From positions 862,489 through 926,488 of the forward strand of contig NZ_SZPZ01000003.1 of NCBI RefSeq assembly GCF_005233875.1: DNA of 64,000 nucleotides. The letters run 5' to 3'. Shown here piece by piece: positions 17,045-25,339 of this stretch. Numbering within the stretch: position 1 is the first letter of the stretch; the number at the start of each line of letters is the position of its first letter. The DNA comes from Kribbella jiaozuonensis. GTDB taxonomy: Bacteria > Actinomycetota > Actinomycetes > Propionibacteriales > Kribbellaceae. A program made the position numbers and the translations under genes. Below the pieces are notes generated by a model. That model saw only the letters and a list, made by a program, of their open reading frames with translations, did not search any database and was not told the DNA's origin.

Positions 17045-17749
17045 GTGGGGGATGAACCGGCGCTGGAGCACGCGCTTCTCGAGCATCTGCAGTTCGCACC
17101 GTTGAGCCGGGCGGAGCTGTCACGCCGTACCGGCGTCGGCGATCACCGGGTCCAGGCTGCGTTGGACGACCTGGTCGCGGGGACGTACGTCGTACGGCGC
17201 CCGCAGGATGCCGGACCGGCCGACTACGAGATCACCGCGGCCGGATCCGGTCGGCTGCGAGTGGTCGAGGAGCTGGTCGAGTCGCCGTTGAAGATGATGG
17301 GGAAGCTGTTCGCGGCGACCGTCGCCGACACGATCCACCCTCGACAGACCACGCCGGCCGACCCTCGGGACCTGTGGCTGTCCGACGACGACCGGTCGGT
17401 CTGCTCGGAGGCGTTGGCGAACCAGTACGCCGTCGGGCGGATCGACAGGGGCGAGCTGGGACGTCGTACGGACCTCCTGCTCACCGCCAAGACCCGCCAG
17501 GAGCTGGACCCGATCTTCGAGGGCCTGCCGGTGCCCGAGCTGGCTGAGCCGATCACGCTGCCGCCCGGGGCGAAGGGGCCGAACTGGGGAACGGTTGCCG
17601 TGCTGTTGGTGCCGGTGCTCTTGGTTGTCGGGATCATCGGCCTCAACATCTGGCGCGGTCACGCGAGCCTCCCGACGGCGGTGCTCTACACGATCATCGC
17701 CATCTGTGTCTTCCTCTGGCCGTTCCGCAGTATGCGCAGGCGGAAGTGA
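17045..17749 (+). CDS. Winged-helix plus DUF1707 membrane protein
   Basis: 234 residues in three parts. The first is an N-terminal winged-helix-like module (LSRAELSRRTGVGDHRVQAA, then LDDLVAGTYVVRRPQDAGPADYEI split at the wing), followed by a DUF1707 helical pair (SVCSEALANQYAVGRIDRGE, then LGRRTDLLLTAKTRQELDPI). Two hydrophobic helices near the C-terminus complete it. A DNA-binding-like domain tethered to the membrane suggests a one-component sensor, but that is inference. It starts with GTG without a Shine-Dalgarno. Its last bases overlap a shorter paralogue (GTGA). Confidence 0.75.
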   Translation: MGDEPALEHALLEHLQFAPLSRAELSRRTGVGDHRVQAALDDLVAGTYVVRRPQDAGPADYEITAAGSGRLRVVEELVESPLKMMGKLFAATVADTIHPRQTTPADPRDLWLSDDDRSVCSEALANQYAVGRIDRGELGRRTDLLLTAKTRQELDPIFEGLPVPELAEPITLPPGAKGPNWGTVAVLLVPVLLVVGIIGLNIWRGHASLPTAVLYTIIAICVFLWPFRSMRRRK

Positions 17750-18279
17750 CGGACCCGGGCGTCGAGCGGCTGGTGCTCAGACACCTGGAGGGTCGGCCGC
17801 TGAGCCGCGTCGAGCTCGTCAGCCGCACCGGCGCCACCGACCACCAGGTCCAGGCTGCGCTGGACGAGCTGATCGGCACCGCGCACGTCGTCCGCCGCCC
17901 ACAGGACATCGGCCCGGCCGACTACGAGCTCACGCCTGTCGGGGTGGAGCACCTGGCCCGGATCGGCCGCATGACCGCCTCGCCGGTCCCAGCTGCCAAA
18001 CGGCCGGTGGTCAAACGTCAACCTGCCGCCAAGAGACGTCCGCTGGTGCGCCGGCCGACGGTCGCGGTCCGCACGCCGCGGTTCGAGGCGGAGCCCGAGC
18101 CGGCCGACCGGGAACTGATCGTGCGGCTGGCGAAGGACCTCGCGGTCGGAGTGGTGTTCTCGGGCGTGATGATCGCGACGCATACCTCGCTCCTGATGTT
18201 GTCCCTGGTTTTCTTGATCACCGGCGTCCGGATGTTCTCCACGTACCGAACCTGGGCCAAGAAGCGGCGTTCGGGGTGA
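17746..18279 (+). CDS. Winged-helix membrane protein, paralogue of the upstream gene
   Basis: 177 residues. The first 70 align with the upstream neighbour (LSRVELVSRTGATDHQVQAA; VVRRPQDIGPADYELTPVG), showing tandem duplication. The DUF1707 part is missing and is replaced by a Lys/Arg/Pro-rich linker (about 80-125). A single hydrophobic hairpin follows (VGVVFSGVMI, LLMLSLVFLITGVRMF). It starts with GTG overlapping the previous stop. No known function. Confidence 0.72.
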   Translation: MTDPGVERLVLRHLEGRPLSRVELVSRTGATDHQVQAALDELIGTAHVVRRPQDIGPADYELTPVGVEHLARIGRMTASPVPAAKRPVVKRQPAAKRRPLVRRPTVAVRTPRFEAEPEPADRELIVRLAKDLAVGVVFSGVMIATHTSLLMLSLVFLITGVRMFSTYRTWAKKRRSG

Positions 18280-18293
18280 ACTAGCCTGTGCGC

Positions 18294-18836
18294 GTGGATC
18301 CTGTACTGCGGTTGGCTGTGCCGGCGGACGGGGCTGCTATTGCCGCCTTGGCCCGGGCCTCGGTGCTGGACGTGTTCCCGGCGTACTACGACGCGCAGGA
18401 GACCGCGAGCGCAGCCGAGCACATCACCACGCTGGATACCGCGCTGATCGACGACGGCACCTACTACGTGCACGAGGCTGACGGCCAGATCGTCGCCTGC
18501 GGTGGATGGAGCCGGCGGAACAAGCTGTTCAACGCGAGTACTGCGGGAGCCGACGAGCGCCTGCTCGACCCCGCGACCGAGCCGGCCCGCATCCGCGCCA
18601 TGTTCGTCCGTGCGGACTGGACGCGGCGTGGACTCGGGAGAGCGATCCTGACCGCGTGTACGGACGCAGCGCGCGCGGAGGGGTTCACCAGGTTGGCGCT
18701 GATGTCGACGCTGCCCGGAGTACCGCTCTACAAGGCTTTTGGCTTCACCGAGGTAGAGGCTGCCCAGCTACCGATGCCCGACGGCACCGTGCTCGCCGGT
18801 GTCGCGATGGAACGACCGATAGAGGAGACGGCATGA
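18294..18836 (+). CDS. GNAT-family N-acetyltransferase
   Basis: About 180 residues with the GNAT fold order. IRAMFVRADWTRRGLGRAIL is the beta4 strand and the acetyl-CoA pyrophosphate loop (Q/RxxGxG/A). Then come LALMSTLPGVPLYKAFGF (beta5 and the conserved Tyr/Phe helix). The acceptor is unknown. Start: the GTG at 18294 lies six nt after a TAGCCT -10-like hexamer (18282-18287), a leaderless arrangement. A GTG at 18288 would add two residues. The stop overlaps the cupin gene (ATGA). Confidence 0.85.
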   Translation: MDPVLRLAVPADGAAIAALARASVLDVFPAYYDAQETASAAEHITTLDTALIDDGTYYVHEADGQIVACGGWSRRNKLFNASTAGADERLLDPATEPARIRAMFVRADWTRRGLGRAILTACTDAARAEGFTRLALMSTLPGVPLYKAFGFTEVEAAQLPMPDGTVLAGVAMERPIEETA

Positions 18837-19489
18837 CTGCAGGCACCACTGTCACCGCACCGGACGGCAGCGAGGTCGTACTGGGTGAGATCGGGACCCG
18901 CGTGCTGCTGAAGAACTCGCGCGTCCGCGTGTGGGAGGTGTCGCTGCAGCCCGGTGAGGCGCAGGGCTGGCACCTGCACCACAACCCGTATGTCGTACTG
19001 TGCCTGTCGACGTCCCCGTGCCACATGGACTGGCTGGACGGCAGTCCGGCGCGGCAGCTGAGTGAAACCGTCGGCGGGTCCGTGTACCGCCCGGTGTCCC
19101 CGGTGCACATGCTCACCAACGACGGCGACGCGCTGTACCTCAACCGGTTGATCGAGGTCCTCGACCTGGGCGAGGAAGCCAGCGGCGACCCGCGCTTCGC
19201 TGTCGCCGGCGTCCCGGCCGAGTCCGGCTTCGAGCAGGCCGGTGAGCTCCCGGTGAAGGTGGTTGTCGACGAGGACGACGTACGCGTTCAGCACGTGACG
19301 CCCGAGGCCGGCGAGTCCTACACCTGGCGCACCGGCGCATACCCGGCCCTCGTGGTCGACCTGGACCTCGAACACCCTGACGTGACGTACCTGGAGCCCG
19401 GCGAGTCCTACACCCTGCCCGCCAAGCCAGAGCGCACCTCCGGCTTCAACCTGGTCGAACTGCGCTACTACAGCAGGCCGCGCACCTGA
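18833..19489 (+). CDS. Cupin-domain protein (two cupin-like halves)
   Basis: 218 residues. The first half has a metal-binding cupin pattern (GWHLHHNPYVVLCLS, with the HxH pair) and a second conserved stretch (YRPVSPVHMLTNDGD). The second half repeats the barrel outline (VQHVTPEAGESYTWRTGAYP, YLEPGESYTLPAKP) without the full histidine set, so only one half is likely to bind metal. Role unknown; cupins of this type include small-molecule isomerases and dioxygenases. It is coupled to the acetyltransferase by ATGA overlap, and its 3' end overlaps the convergent dhaM by 22 nt. Confidence 0.78.
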   Translation: MTAGTTVTAPDGSEVVLGEIGTRVLLKNSRVRVWEVSLQPGEAQGWHLHHNPYVVLCLSTSPCHMDWLDGSPARQLSETVGGSVYRPVSPVHMLTNDGDALYLNRLIEVLDLGEEASGDPRFAVAGVPAESGFEQAGELPVKVVVDEDDVRVQHVTPEAGESYTWRTGAYPALVVDLDLEHPDVTYLEPGESYTLPAKPERTSGFNLVELRYYSRPRT

Positions 19490-21783
19490 TCTGCGTCTCT
19501 GGCTCTGAGCACTGCGGCAGTGTCGACCTGACTGAGGTCGGACTGCCGCAGTCGTGCTTTGACGAGTGGCACCTGCGGACCGACCGCGCTGAGCTCGGTG
19601 ACGCCGAGGGCCGCGAGCAGTACTGCGGCTTGTGGGTCGCTGGCCAGGTCGCCGCAGACCGCGACGCGGACACCGGCGTTGCGGACGACGTGGTCGATGA
19701 GTTGGAGTACGGCGGGGTCCAGACCGTCGGCCAGCGAGGCGACCGCGGTGTTGGTGCGGTCGGCGGCCGTCGTGTACTGCGTCAGGTCGTTGGTGCCGAT
19801 ACTGACGAAGTCGAGATCCTTGGCGAGGGTGGCGACGCGCAGCGCTGCGGCCGGTACCTCGACCATGATGCCGACCTCGAGTCCGTCCCGCGGGCCGAGC
19901 TCGTCCAGTGCCCAGGCGACCTCGTCGGCGGTCGTGACCATCGGGAACATCACGTGGACCGGCGTCTCGGCTGCTACTCGACGGATGGCTTCGAGTTGGT
20001 CGCGCAGAAGCTCCGGGCGACGGCGGAAGACGCGGAGGCCGCGCTCGCCGAGGAACGGGTTCGCCTCCTTGGCCTGCGGGAGGAACGGAAGGGGCTTGTC
20101 GCCGCCGATGTCCCACGTGCGGATGGTGATCGGCTTGTTTCCAAGGGCTTGTGCGATCGCGCGGAACGCCTCGACCTGCTCGTCGACGGTCGGCGCAGTA
20201 CGACGGTCGCCGAAGAGCACCTCGGTCCGTACCAGCCCTGATCCGTCGGCGCCTCGTGCGTCGACTGCGTCCTGGACGACGCCGACGTTCACGAGTACGT
20301 CGATGGTCCTGCCGTCGCGGGTGATCGCGTGCTCGTCCGCCTGGGCGACTGCTCGATCGCGCTCTACCTGCCGCTCGGCGATCGTCGCCCGCACGTGCTC
20401 CTCGTCCGGCGCAACCTCGAAGGTCCCGGTCCGTGCGTCGAACGCGATCGTCGCACCCGGCCGCACGTCGACATCGCCGATCCCGGTGATGAGCGGGATC
20501 CCACGGGACCGCGCCACGATCACCCCGTGGCCGGTCGTACCAGCCGCCCGCACCGCGATCCCTGCGATCCGCGTCGCATCAAGCGTCGCCGCAGTCGCAG
20601 CATCCAGCTCGGGTACTACGAGGATGCCGTCCGCCGGTGCATCCTCGGACGCTCCGACCAGAACCCGCAGCACTCGATCCCGCACAGCGCGGACGTCCTG
20701 CGCTCGTTCACGCTGGTACGCGTCGTCGAGTCCTTCGAAGGTCGCCGCGAGGTCGTCGTACACCTGCTGCCACGCGGCCGGCGCCGACGCACCGCCGGCG
20801 ATCGAGGCACGCACATCGTCGAGCACCTTCCGATCACCGAGCAGCGCCAGGTGAGCCACGAAGATGTCGCCGTGCTCGGGGGTCGTGTCGCGCAACACCC
20901 GCAGTTGCTCACCGGCGGTTTCCAGGGCCTGCTCGAGCCGTCCAAGTTCGTTGTCTCCGGCAACATAACCACTCACGTCCACGCCCGAGCCCACCAACAC
21001 CGCAGGCCCGATCGCCACATCCAAACCAGACCCACCCGCCGTGGAAGACCGTACATCGGGCGCGGGTTCGTCGCCGAAGCCTGCAGCGGCGAGCGTCTCG
21101 ATCGCTTCCAGGGCCTCGGATGCCTGCCGACCGCTGGCCCCCACGCATACTCGATGACCTTGCTGGGCGATCAGCGTCGCGACCATGCTCAAACTGCCCG
21201 CATCCACCGGCCCTTTGCCGGTGTCCAGGTTGGTCAAGGTGACCGCCGCATCGAAGCCGTTCACCAGCCCGACCAGCCGAGCGGCCGGCCGCGCGTGCAG
21301 GCCGTGCTCGTTGCTGACGACAATCTCCAGCGACCGGTCAGGCTCCACAACCGGCTCCGCCTCAACAGTTGGAGTGTCGCCGAGATGGTCCTGTTTGCCG
21401 ACTAAACCGCGTTCGGCCTCGGTGACCACCGCGTCGAGCGATGCGCCGGTTGAGGCGGTCACCACCGCGGCGACCAAACCCTCAACCAGAGGCGCACTGC
21501 TCAGACGGACGTGATCAGCGACGGACGGATCCACGAACTCGAGCGCCATCTCCGCGCTCAGCACCGCACTGCCGAGATCGAGCAGCACCAGCACCCCATC
21601 CGGGCTGTCCGCAGCAGCGAGCGCCTCCGACACCGCCATCGCGTCGGTCCCGAACGTCGTCGCGTCCAACCCGGCCGCGACCGCGATCACCGGACGCTTG
21701 TCCTCGGCAACCATCTCCGACGCGAGCCCGACCGCCGCATCGGCCAGCGCCCGGCTGTGCGACACCACCACGATCCCGATCAT
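19468..21783 (-). CDS. dhaM: DhaM-HPr-Enzyme I fusion: PEP-dependent phosphoryl donor for dihydroxyacetone kinase
   Basis: 771 residues in three modules. EIIA-Man-like DhaM (1-130) has H9 in VVVSHSRAL. HPr (about 150-235) has H163 in NEHGLHARPAA. Enzyme I (about 255-771) has phospho-His H419 in GTTGHGVIVARSRGIP and the whole PEP-binding barrel (GSGLVRTEVLF, NPFLGERGLRVF, SIGTNDLTQYTTAADRTN, catalytic Cys in VAVCGDLASD). E. coli DhaM has only the N-terminal part of Enzyme I, so this version looks self-sufficient: PEP to H419 to H163 to H9 to DhaL. The ATG overlaps the dhaL stop (ATGA). Confidence 0.93.
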   Translation of the reverse strand: MIGIVVVSHSRALADAAVGLASEMVAEDKRPVIAVAAGLDATTFGTDAMAVSEALAAADSPDGVLVLLDLGSAVLSAEMALEFVDPSVADHVRLSSAPLVEGLVAAVVTASTGASLDAVVTEAERGLVGKQDHLGDTPTVEAEPVVEPDRSLEIVVSNEHGLHARPAARLVGLVNGFDAAVTLTNLDTGKGPVDAGSLSMVATLIAQQGHRVCVGASGRQASEALEAIETLAAAGFGDEPAPDVRSSTAGGSGLDVAIGPAVLVGSGVDVSGYVAGDNELGRLEQALETAGEQLRVLRDTTPEHGDIFVAHLALLGDRKVLDDVRASIAGGASAPAAWQQVYDDLAATFEGLDDAYQRERAQDVRAVRDRVLRVLVGASEDAPADGILVVPELDAATAATLDATRIAGIAVRAAGTTGHGVIVARSRGIPLITGIGDVDVRPGATIAFDARTGTFEVAPDEEHVRATIAERQVERDRAVAQADEHAITRDGRTIDVLVNVGVVQDAVDARGADGSGLVRTEVLFGDRRTAPTVDEQVEAFRAIAQALGNKPITIRTWDIGGDKPLPFLPQAKEANPFLGERGLRVFRRRPELLRDQLEAIRRVAAETPVHVMFPMVTTADEVAWALDELGPRDGLEVGIMVEVPAAALRVATLAKDLDFVSIGTNDLTQYTTAADRTNTAVASLADGLDPAVLQLIDHVVRNAGVRVAVCGDLASDPQAAVLLAALGVTELSAVGPQVPLVKARLRQSDLSQVDTAAVLRARDADQVRGLL

Positions 21784-22403
21784 GCGAGCGTTCGGGCCGC
21801 AGACTCCAGAATCAGCGTCGTGCTGGTCGCCCCGGGATCCTGATGACCGGCACTCCGCTCACCCAGATAGCTCGCCCGCCCTTTCCGCGCGACCAGCGGA
21901 ACCGTCGCATCCCGCCCCTTCGCCGCAGCCTCGGCCGCCGCGGTCAGCGCCGGACCGACGTCCGATCCACCCGCCACGGCAGCGTCGTACGCCTCCAGTG
22001 CCGGCGCCCAGGCGTCGTACATCGTCTTGTCGCCGAGCTCGGCCTTGCCGCGGGTAAGTACACCCTCGACACCCGCATGCAGCGCCTTGCCGACCGCCTC
22101 GGCGGTGATCGGCGCGACGCCGGCCAGCGCGGTCCCGAACCGCAGGAAGAACGTGCCGTACAGCGGCCCGCTCGCCCCGCCGACCTTGCTGACCAGCGTC
22201 ATCCCGGCCTTCTTCAACAGCTCGTCGGCGCTCTCGAACGACGTCTCGTCGAGCACCGCCACGATCGCCTGGAACCCGCGATCCATGTTGGCGCCGTGAT
22301 CCGCGTCCCCGATCGCCGAGTCCAGCTCGGTCAGGTACGCCGCGTTCTCGTGCAGCACGCCCGCGGCATCCCGCAACCAGTTGACGAAGGAATCGACTCC
22401 CAT
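21780..22403 (-). CDS. dhaL: Dihydroxyacetone kinase, ADP-binding subunit DhaL
   Basis: About 207 residues, all-helical. The Mg-ADP site is the aspartate cluster DSAIGDADHGANMDRGF (about residues 28-44), and the glycine loop is KVGGASGPLYGTF. DhaL keeps its nucleotide bound, is rephosphorylated by DhaM and transfers phosphate to dihydroxyacetone on DhaK. The start was set at the ATG at 22403, which has GGGG about 10 nt upstream. A GTG at 22409 overlaps the dhaK stop and is the alternative. It lies between dhaK and dhaM with no gaps. Confidence 0.94.
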   Translation of the reverse strand: MGVDSFVNWLRDAAGVLHENAAYLTELDSAIGDADHGANMDRGFQAIVAVLDETSFESADELLKKAGMTLVSKVGGASGPLYGTFFLRFGTALAGVAPITAEAVGKALHAGVEGVLTRGKAELGDKTMYDAWAPALEAYDAAVAGGSDVGPALTAAAEAAAKGRDATVPLVARKGRASYLGERSAGHQDPGATSTTLILESAARTLA

Positions 22404-22405
22404 GC

Positions 22406-23410
22406 TCACGCGCCCCAGCGTAGGCCGGGGGTGTTCACCGGCGCGTCCCAGAGACGTACCAGTTCGTCGTCCACCTTCAACAGCGTGACCGAGCAGCCGG
22501 CCATCTCCAGCGAGGTGATGTAGTTGCCGACGAGGTTGCGGGCGATCGTGATGCCGGCGCGGTCGAGCAGCTGGGCCACCTCGTTGTACATGATGTACAG
22601 CTCGATCAACGGCGTACCGCCCATACCGTTGACGAAGGCAATCACCGAATCGCCTTGCTGATAAGGCAGATCGGAGACCACCGGATCGACCAGCATCGCC
22701 GCGATGTCCTTGGCGGGTGCCAGCGGCAACCGTTGCCGGCCGGGCTCGCCGTGGATGCCGATGCCGACCTCCATCTCGTTGTCGGCCAGGTCGAACGTCG
22801 GCTTGCCCGCGGCCGGGACCGTGCACGACGTCAGTGCCATACCCATGCTGCGACCGTTGTCGTTCACCCGGCGGGCGAGGTCCGCGACCTGGGCCAGCGG
22901 CTGGCCTTCCTCAGCGGCCGCACCGACGATCTTCTCCAGCAGCACGGTCACCCCGACACCGCGGCGACCGGCCGTGTAGAGGCTGTCCTGGACGGCGACG
23001 TCGTCGTTCGTCACGACCGACAGCACCTCGGTGCCGGCGTCGGCCGCGGCGAGCTCGGCCGCCATCTCGAAGTTCATCACGTCGCCGGTGTAGTTCTTCA
23101 CGATGTGCAGTACGCCGGCGCCCGCGTCGACCGCCTTCGTCGCTGCCATCATCTGGTCCGGCACCGGGGAGGTGAACACCTCGCCCGCGCAGGCTGCGTC
23201 CAGCATCCCGAGCCCGACGAAACCGCCGTGCATCGGCTCGTGCCCTGACCCGCCACCGGAGATGAGCCCCACCTTGCCCGGCCTCGGCGCGTCCTTGCGG
23301 TAGACGATCCGGTTCTCCAGATCCACCCGCAACCGATCCGGATGCGCTGCCGCCATCCCCCGCAGCGCTTCACTCACAACATCACCTGGGTCGTTGATGA
23401 GCTTCTTCAT
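22406..23410 (-). CDS. dhaK: Dihydroxyacetone kinase, substrate-binding subunit DhaK
   Basis: About 334 residues. DhaK binds dihydroxyacetone as a hemiaminal to a histidine: H220 in EVGIGIHGEPGRQR. Other landmarks are the GLISGGGSGHEPMHGGFVG loop (about 48-66) and LHIVKNYTGDVMNFEMA. Product: dihydroxyacetone phosphate for glycolysis. The start is the ATG at 23410 (MKKLINDP), the usual N-terminus; an in-frame ATG six codons upstream is less typical. First of the dhaK-dhaL-dhaM set, 42 nt downstream of an MFS gene on the same strand. Confidence 0.95.
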   Translation of the reverse strand: MKKLINDPGDVVSEALRGMAAAHPDRLRVDLENRIVYRKDAPRPGKVGLISGGGSGHEPMHGGFVGLGMLDAACAGEVFTSPVPDQMMAATKAVDAGAGVLHIVKNYTGDVMNFEMAAELAAADAGTEVLSVVTNDDVAVQDSLYTAGRRGVGVTVLLEKIVGAAAEEGQPLAQVADLARRVNDNGRSMGMALTSCTVPAAGKPTFDLADNEMEVGIGIHGEPGRQRLPLAPAKDIAAMLVDPVVSDLPYQQGDSVIAFVNGMGGTPLIELYIMYNEVAQLLDRAGITIARNLVGNYITSLEMAGCSVTLLKVDDELVRLWDAPVNTPGLRWGA

Positions 23411-23452
23411 GTCCCCATCTGAGCACACGCCCGCCCATTACGGGAGCCCCGA

Positions 23453-24691
23453 TCAACCCGCCGTCGTACCCGACACCTCCGACAGCAACGGGATCGACCG
23501 GATCGGACGACTCAGGGTGAGCAGTACGGCGCTGAGCACGAGCAAGACGCCGAACACCAGCAGCGCTGTCCGCGAGCCGGAGCCTTCGAGCATCAATCCG
23601 CCGAGCAGCGGTGCGAGCGGGTTGGTGCTGCTCGCCAGGAACATCACCGCGCTCTGCGCGCGGCCTTGCAGGTTGTCCGGGGTGATCAGCATCTGGTAGC
23701 CGAAGAGGCCCGAGTTCAGTGCAGGCAGCAGGAACATCGCGAACGACGGCAGCACGATCAGCACTGCGGCGTGCGTGGTGAACGCGGTCGCGCCGAAGGT
23801 GATGCTGGTGATCCAGGTGGACGCGATCGTGATCCTGCCGGTGCTGAACCTCGCGAGCAGTTTCGGTGCGGCGATCGCTCCCAGCAGGCCACCCACCCCC
23901 AGGCCGGTCTCCAGCAACCCGATCACCGGCGTCGGTACGCCACGCTGCTGCATGCTCAGAATGAGCACGATGACCGTGCCGTTCGCGGCGAAGTTGAGGA
24001 TGGTCGCGACCGTGGCGATCGTGCGCAACGCGGGCTGGCGGAGTATCCACGTCAGCCCGGAACGGATCGCCTTCAGCATCGGCTCGTGCTTGTCGCCGTC
24101 GGGCTTGGCCGCCGGCAGCGGGTGCCGGATCGTCGACAGCATGACCGTCATCACGAGGTACGAGATCGCGTCGACGGCCACCGGGATGACGCGGCCGACA
24201 GAGTAGAGCACGCCGCCGAGCGGTGCTCCGATCAGCGCCGCCAGGTTCTGCCGGCCGTGGCTGGCGGCGAGGGCGGTCCCGATGTCGTCGGGGTCGACGA
24301 TCTGCCGCAGCGCACCGGCCTCGGCCGGGACGAACAGGACGTAGCCCGCACCGCTGAGCAGGCTGACGGCGATCAGGTGCGGCAGCGTCAGTACGTCGAG
24401 CCACCCGGCCACGGCGACCGATCCGTACAGCACGGTCCCGAACAGGCTGTACCCGATCAGGATCCGGCGCCGGTTCCAGCGATCCGCCAGCGCGCCGCCG
24501 GGGAGCGACATCAGGGTCGATCCGAGCGCACTCGCCGCACCGATCAGGCCGGCTTGAACAGGGGACCCGGTGATGGCCAGGCCGAGCAGCACGAAGACGA
24601 ACGAGCTCATCGCGGAGCCGATGGAGCTGATCGTCTGGCCGGTCAGCAGCTTGAGGTAGTCACCGTTGTGCAATAACCCCCGGGCGGACAT
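23453..24691 (-). CDS. MFS transporter (MFS_3/EntS-like)
   Basis: 412 residues with about twelve hydrophobic helices. The loop 2-3 motif is GGALADRWNRRRILIGYSLF, and the C-terminal half includes LLPALNSGLFGYQMLITPDN, where the PDN-xxR (here PDNLQGRAQS) loop is typical of the enterobactin-exporter/macrolide-efflux type. These usually export small molecules. Position suggests cotranscription with dhaKLM (42 nt) and with the sigma factor gene upstream (26 nt), so a link to dihydroxyacetone is possible but unproven. No clear Shine-Dalgarno is visible before the ATG. Confidence 0.85.
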   Translation of the reverse strand: MSARGLLHNGDYLKLLTGQTISSIGSAMSSFVFVLLGLAITGSPVQAGLIGAASALGSTLMSLPGGALADRWNRRRILIGYSLFGTVLYGSVAVAGWLDVLTLPHLIAVSLLSGAGYVLFVPAEAGALRQIVDPDDIGTALAASHGRQNLAALIGAPLGGVLYSVGRVIPVAVDAISYLVMTVMLSTIRHPLPAAKPDGDKHEPMLKAIRSGLTWILRQPALRTIATVATILNFAANGTVIVLILSMQQRGVPTPVIGLLETGLGVGGLLGAIAAPKLLARFSTGRITIASTWITSITFGATAFTTHAAVLIVLPSFAMFLLPALNSGLFGYQMLITPDNLQGRAQSAVMFLASSTNPLAPLLGGLMLEGSGSRTALLVFGVLLVLSAVLLTLSRPIRSIPLLSEVSGTTAG

Positions 24692-24717
24692 AACCCGGAG
24701 GGTATGTCTGGGGCAGG

Positions 24718-25278
24718 TCAGTCCTTGGGGCGCAAGAGCGGCCGGACGACCTCGCGGGCATCGTGGATCCGGGACTTGACCGTGCCCAGCGGTGCGCCGA
24801 CCTCGGCCGCGATCTCCTCGTACGACAGGCCGTAGACGTCGCGGAGCACCAGGGGAGTGACCATCTGGGGACGGTCGCGCTCCAGCGTCTCCAGCGCCTC
24901 CAGGAGGTCCAGGCGGGTGCCGGCGATCACGCTGGTGGTCCGCGGGTCCGGCTTCTCCATCTGCTCGGGGTTGTGCGCGGCCTGGGCGCTGCGCTTCAGC
25001 TTGCGGTACGTCGAGCGGGCGGAGTTGGCCGCGACGGAGTGGACCCAGGTGGAGAAGCTGCTGCGGCCGGAGTACGTGTTGATCTTGGTGGCGATGTTCA
25101 GCAGCGCTTCCTGAGCGGCGTCCTCGGCGTCGGCGGAGTACGGCAGGACGCTGCGGCAGATCCGCAGGACGCGGGGGTAGACCTGCCGTAGCAGATCGTC
25201 CATCGCGTTCTTGTCACCCGCCTGCGCCTGCTCCGCGAGGGTTGCGAGGTCGTCGGTCGGGCTGGTGCTCTCGCTCAT
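24718..25278 (-). CDS. ECF-type RNA polymerase sigma factor
   Basis: 186 residues. Sigma region 2 spans about 25-95 (LLRQVYPRVLRICRSVL, YSADAEDAAQEALLNIATKI, FSTWVHSVAANSARSTYRK). Region 4 spans about 130-186 with VYGLSYEEIAAEVGAPLGTVK as the -35 recognition helix-turn-helix. No anti-sigma gene adjoins it. It is divergent from the Ser/Thr kinase gene with 61 nt between the start codons, so the kinase may regulate or be regulated with it. Start set at ATG 25278 (MSESTSP); the upstream extension overlaps the divergent promoter. Confidence 0.9.
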   Translation of the reverse strand: MSESTSPTDDLATLAEQAQAGDKNAMDDLLRQVYPRVLRICRSVLPYSADAEDAAQEALLNIATKINTYSGRSSFSTWVHSVAANSARSTYRKLKRSAQAAHNPEQMEKPDPRTTSVIAGTRLDLLEALETLERDRPQMVTPLVLRDVYGLSYEEIAAEVGAPLGTVKSRIHDAREVVRPLLRPKD

Positions 25279-25326
25279 CTGCGCCTTTGCTCTCGATCGG
25301 CCCCGGCACGGGACACTCCAGTACTC

Positions 25327-25332
25327 CATAAT
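25327..25332 (+). promoter_or_regulatory. -10 box of a probable leaderless kinase promoter
   Basis: CATAAT is separated by 7 nt from the ATG at 25340. No Shine-Dalgarno is present. The close match to TATAAT and the spacing support a leaderless transcript and decide the start at 25340 over the ATG at 25331. I saw no convincing -35. Confidence 0.45.
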
Positions 25333-25339
25333 GCCCTGT

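Noticed and set aside
24688..24707. Inverted repeat ACATAACCC / GGGTATGT at the MFS start as an operator
   Set aside because: The arms are offset by one base and cover the start codon; too weak to list as a site.
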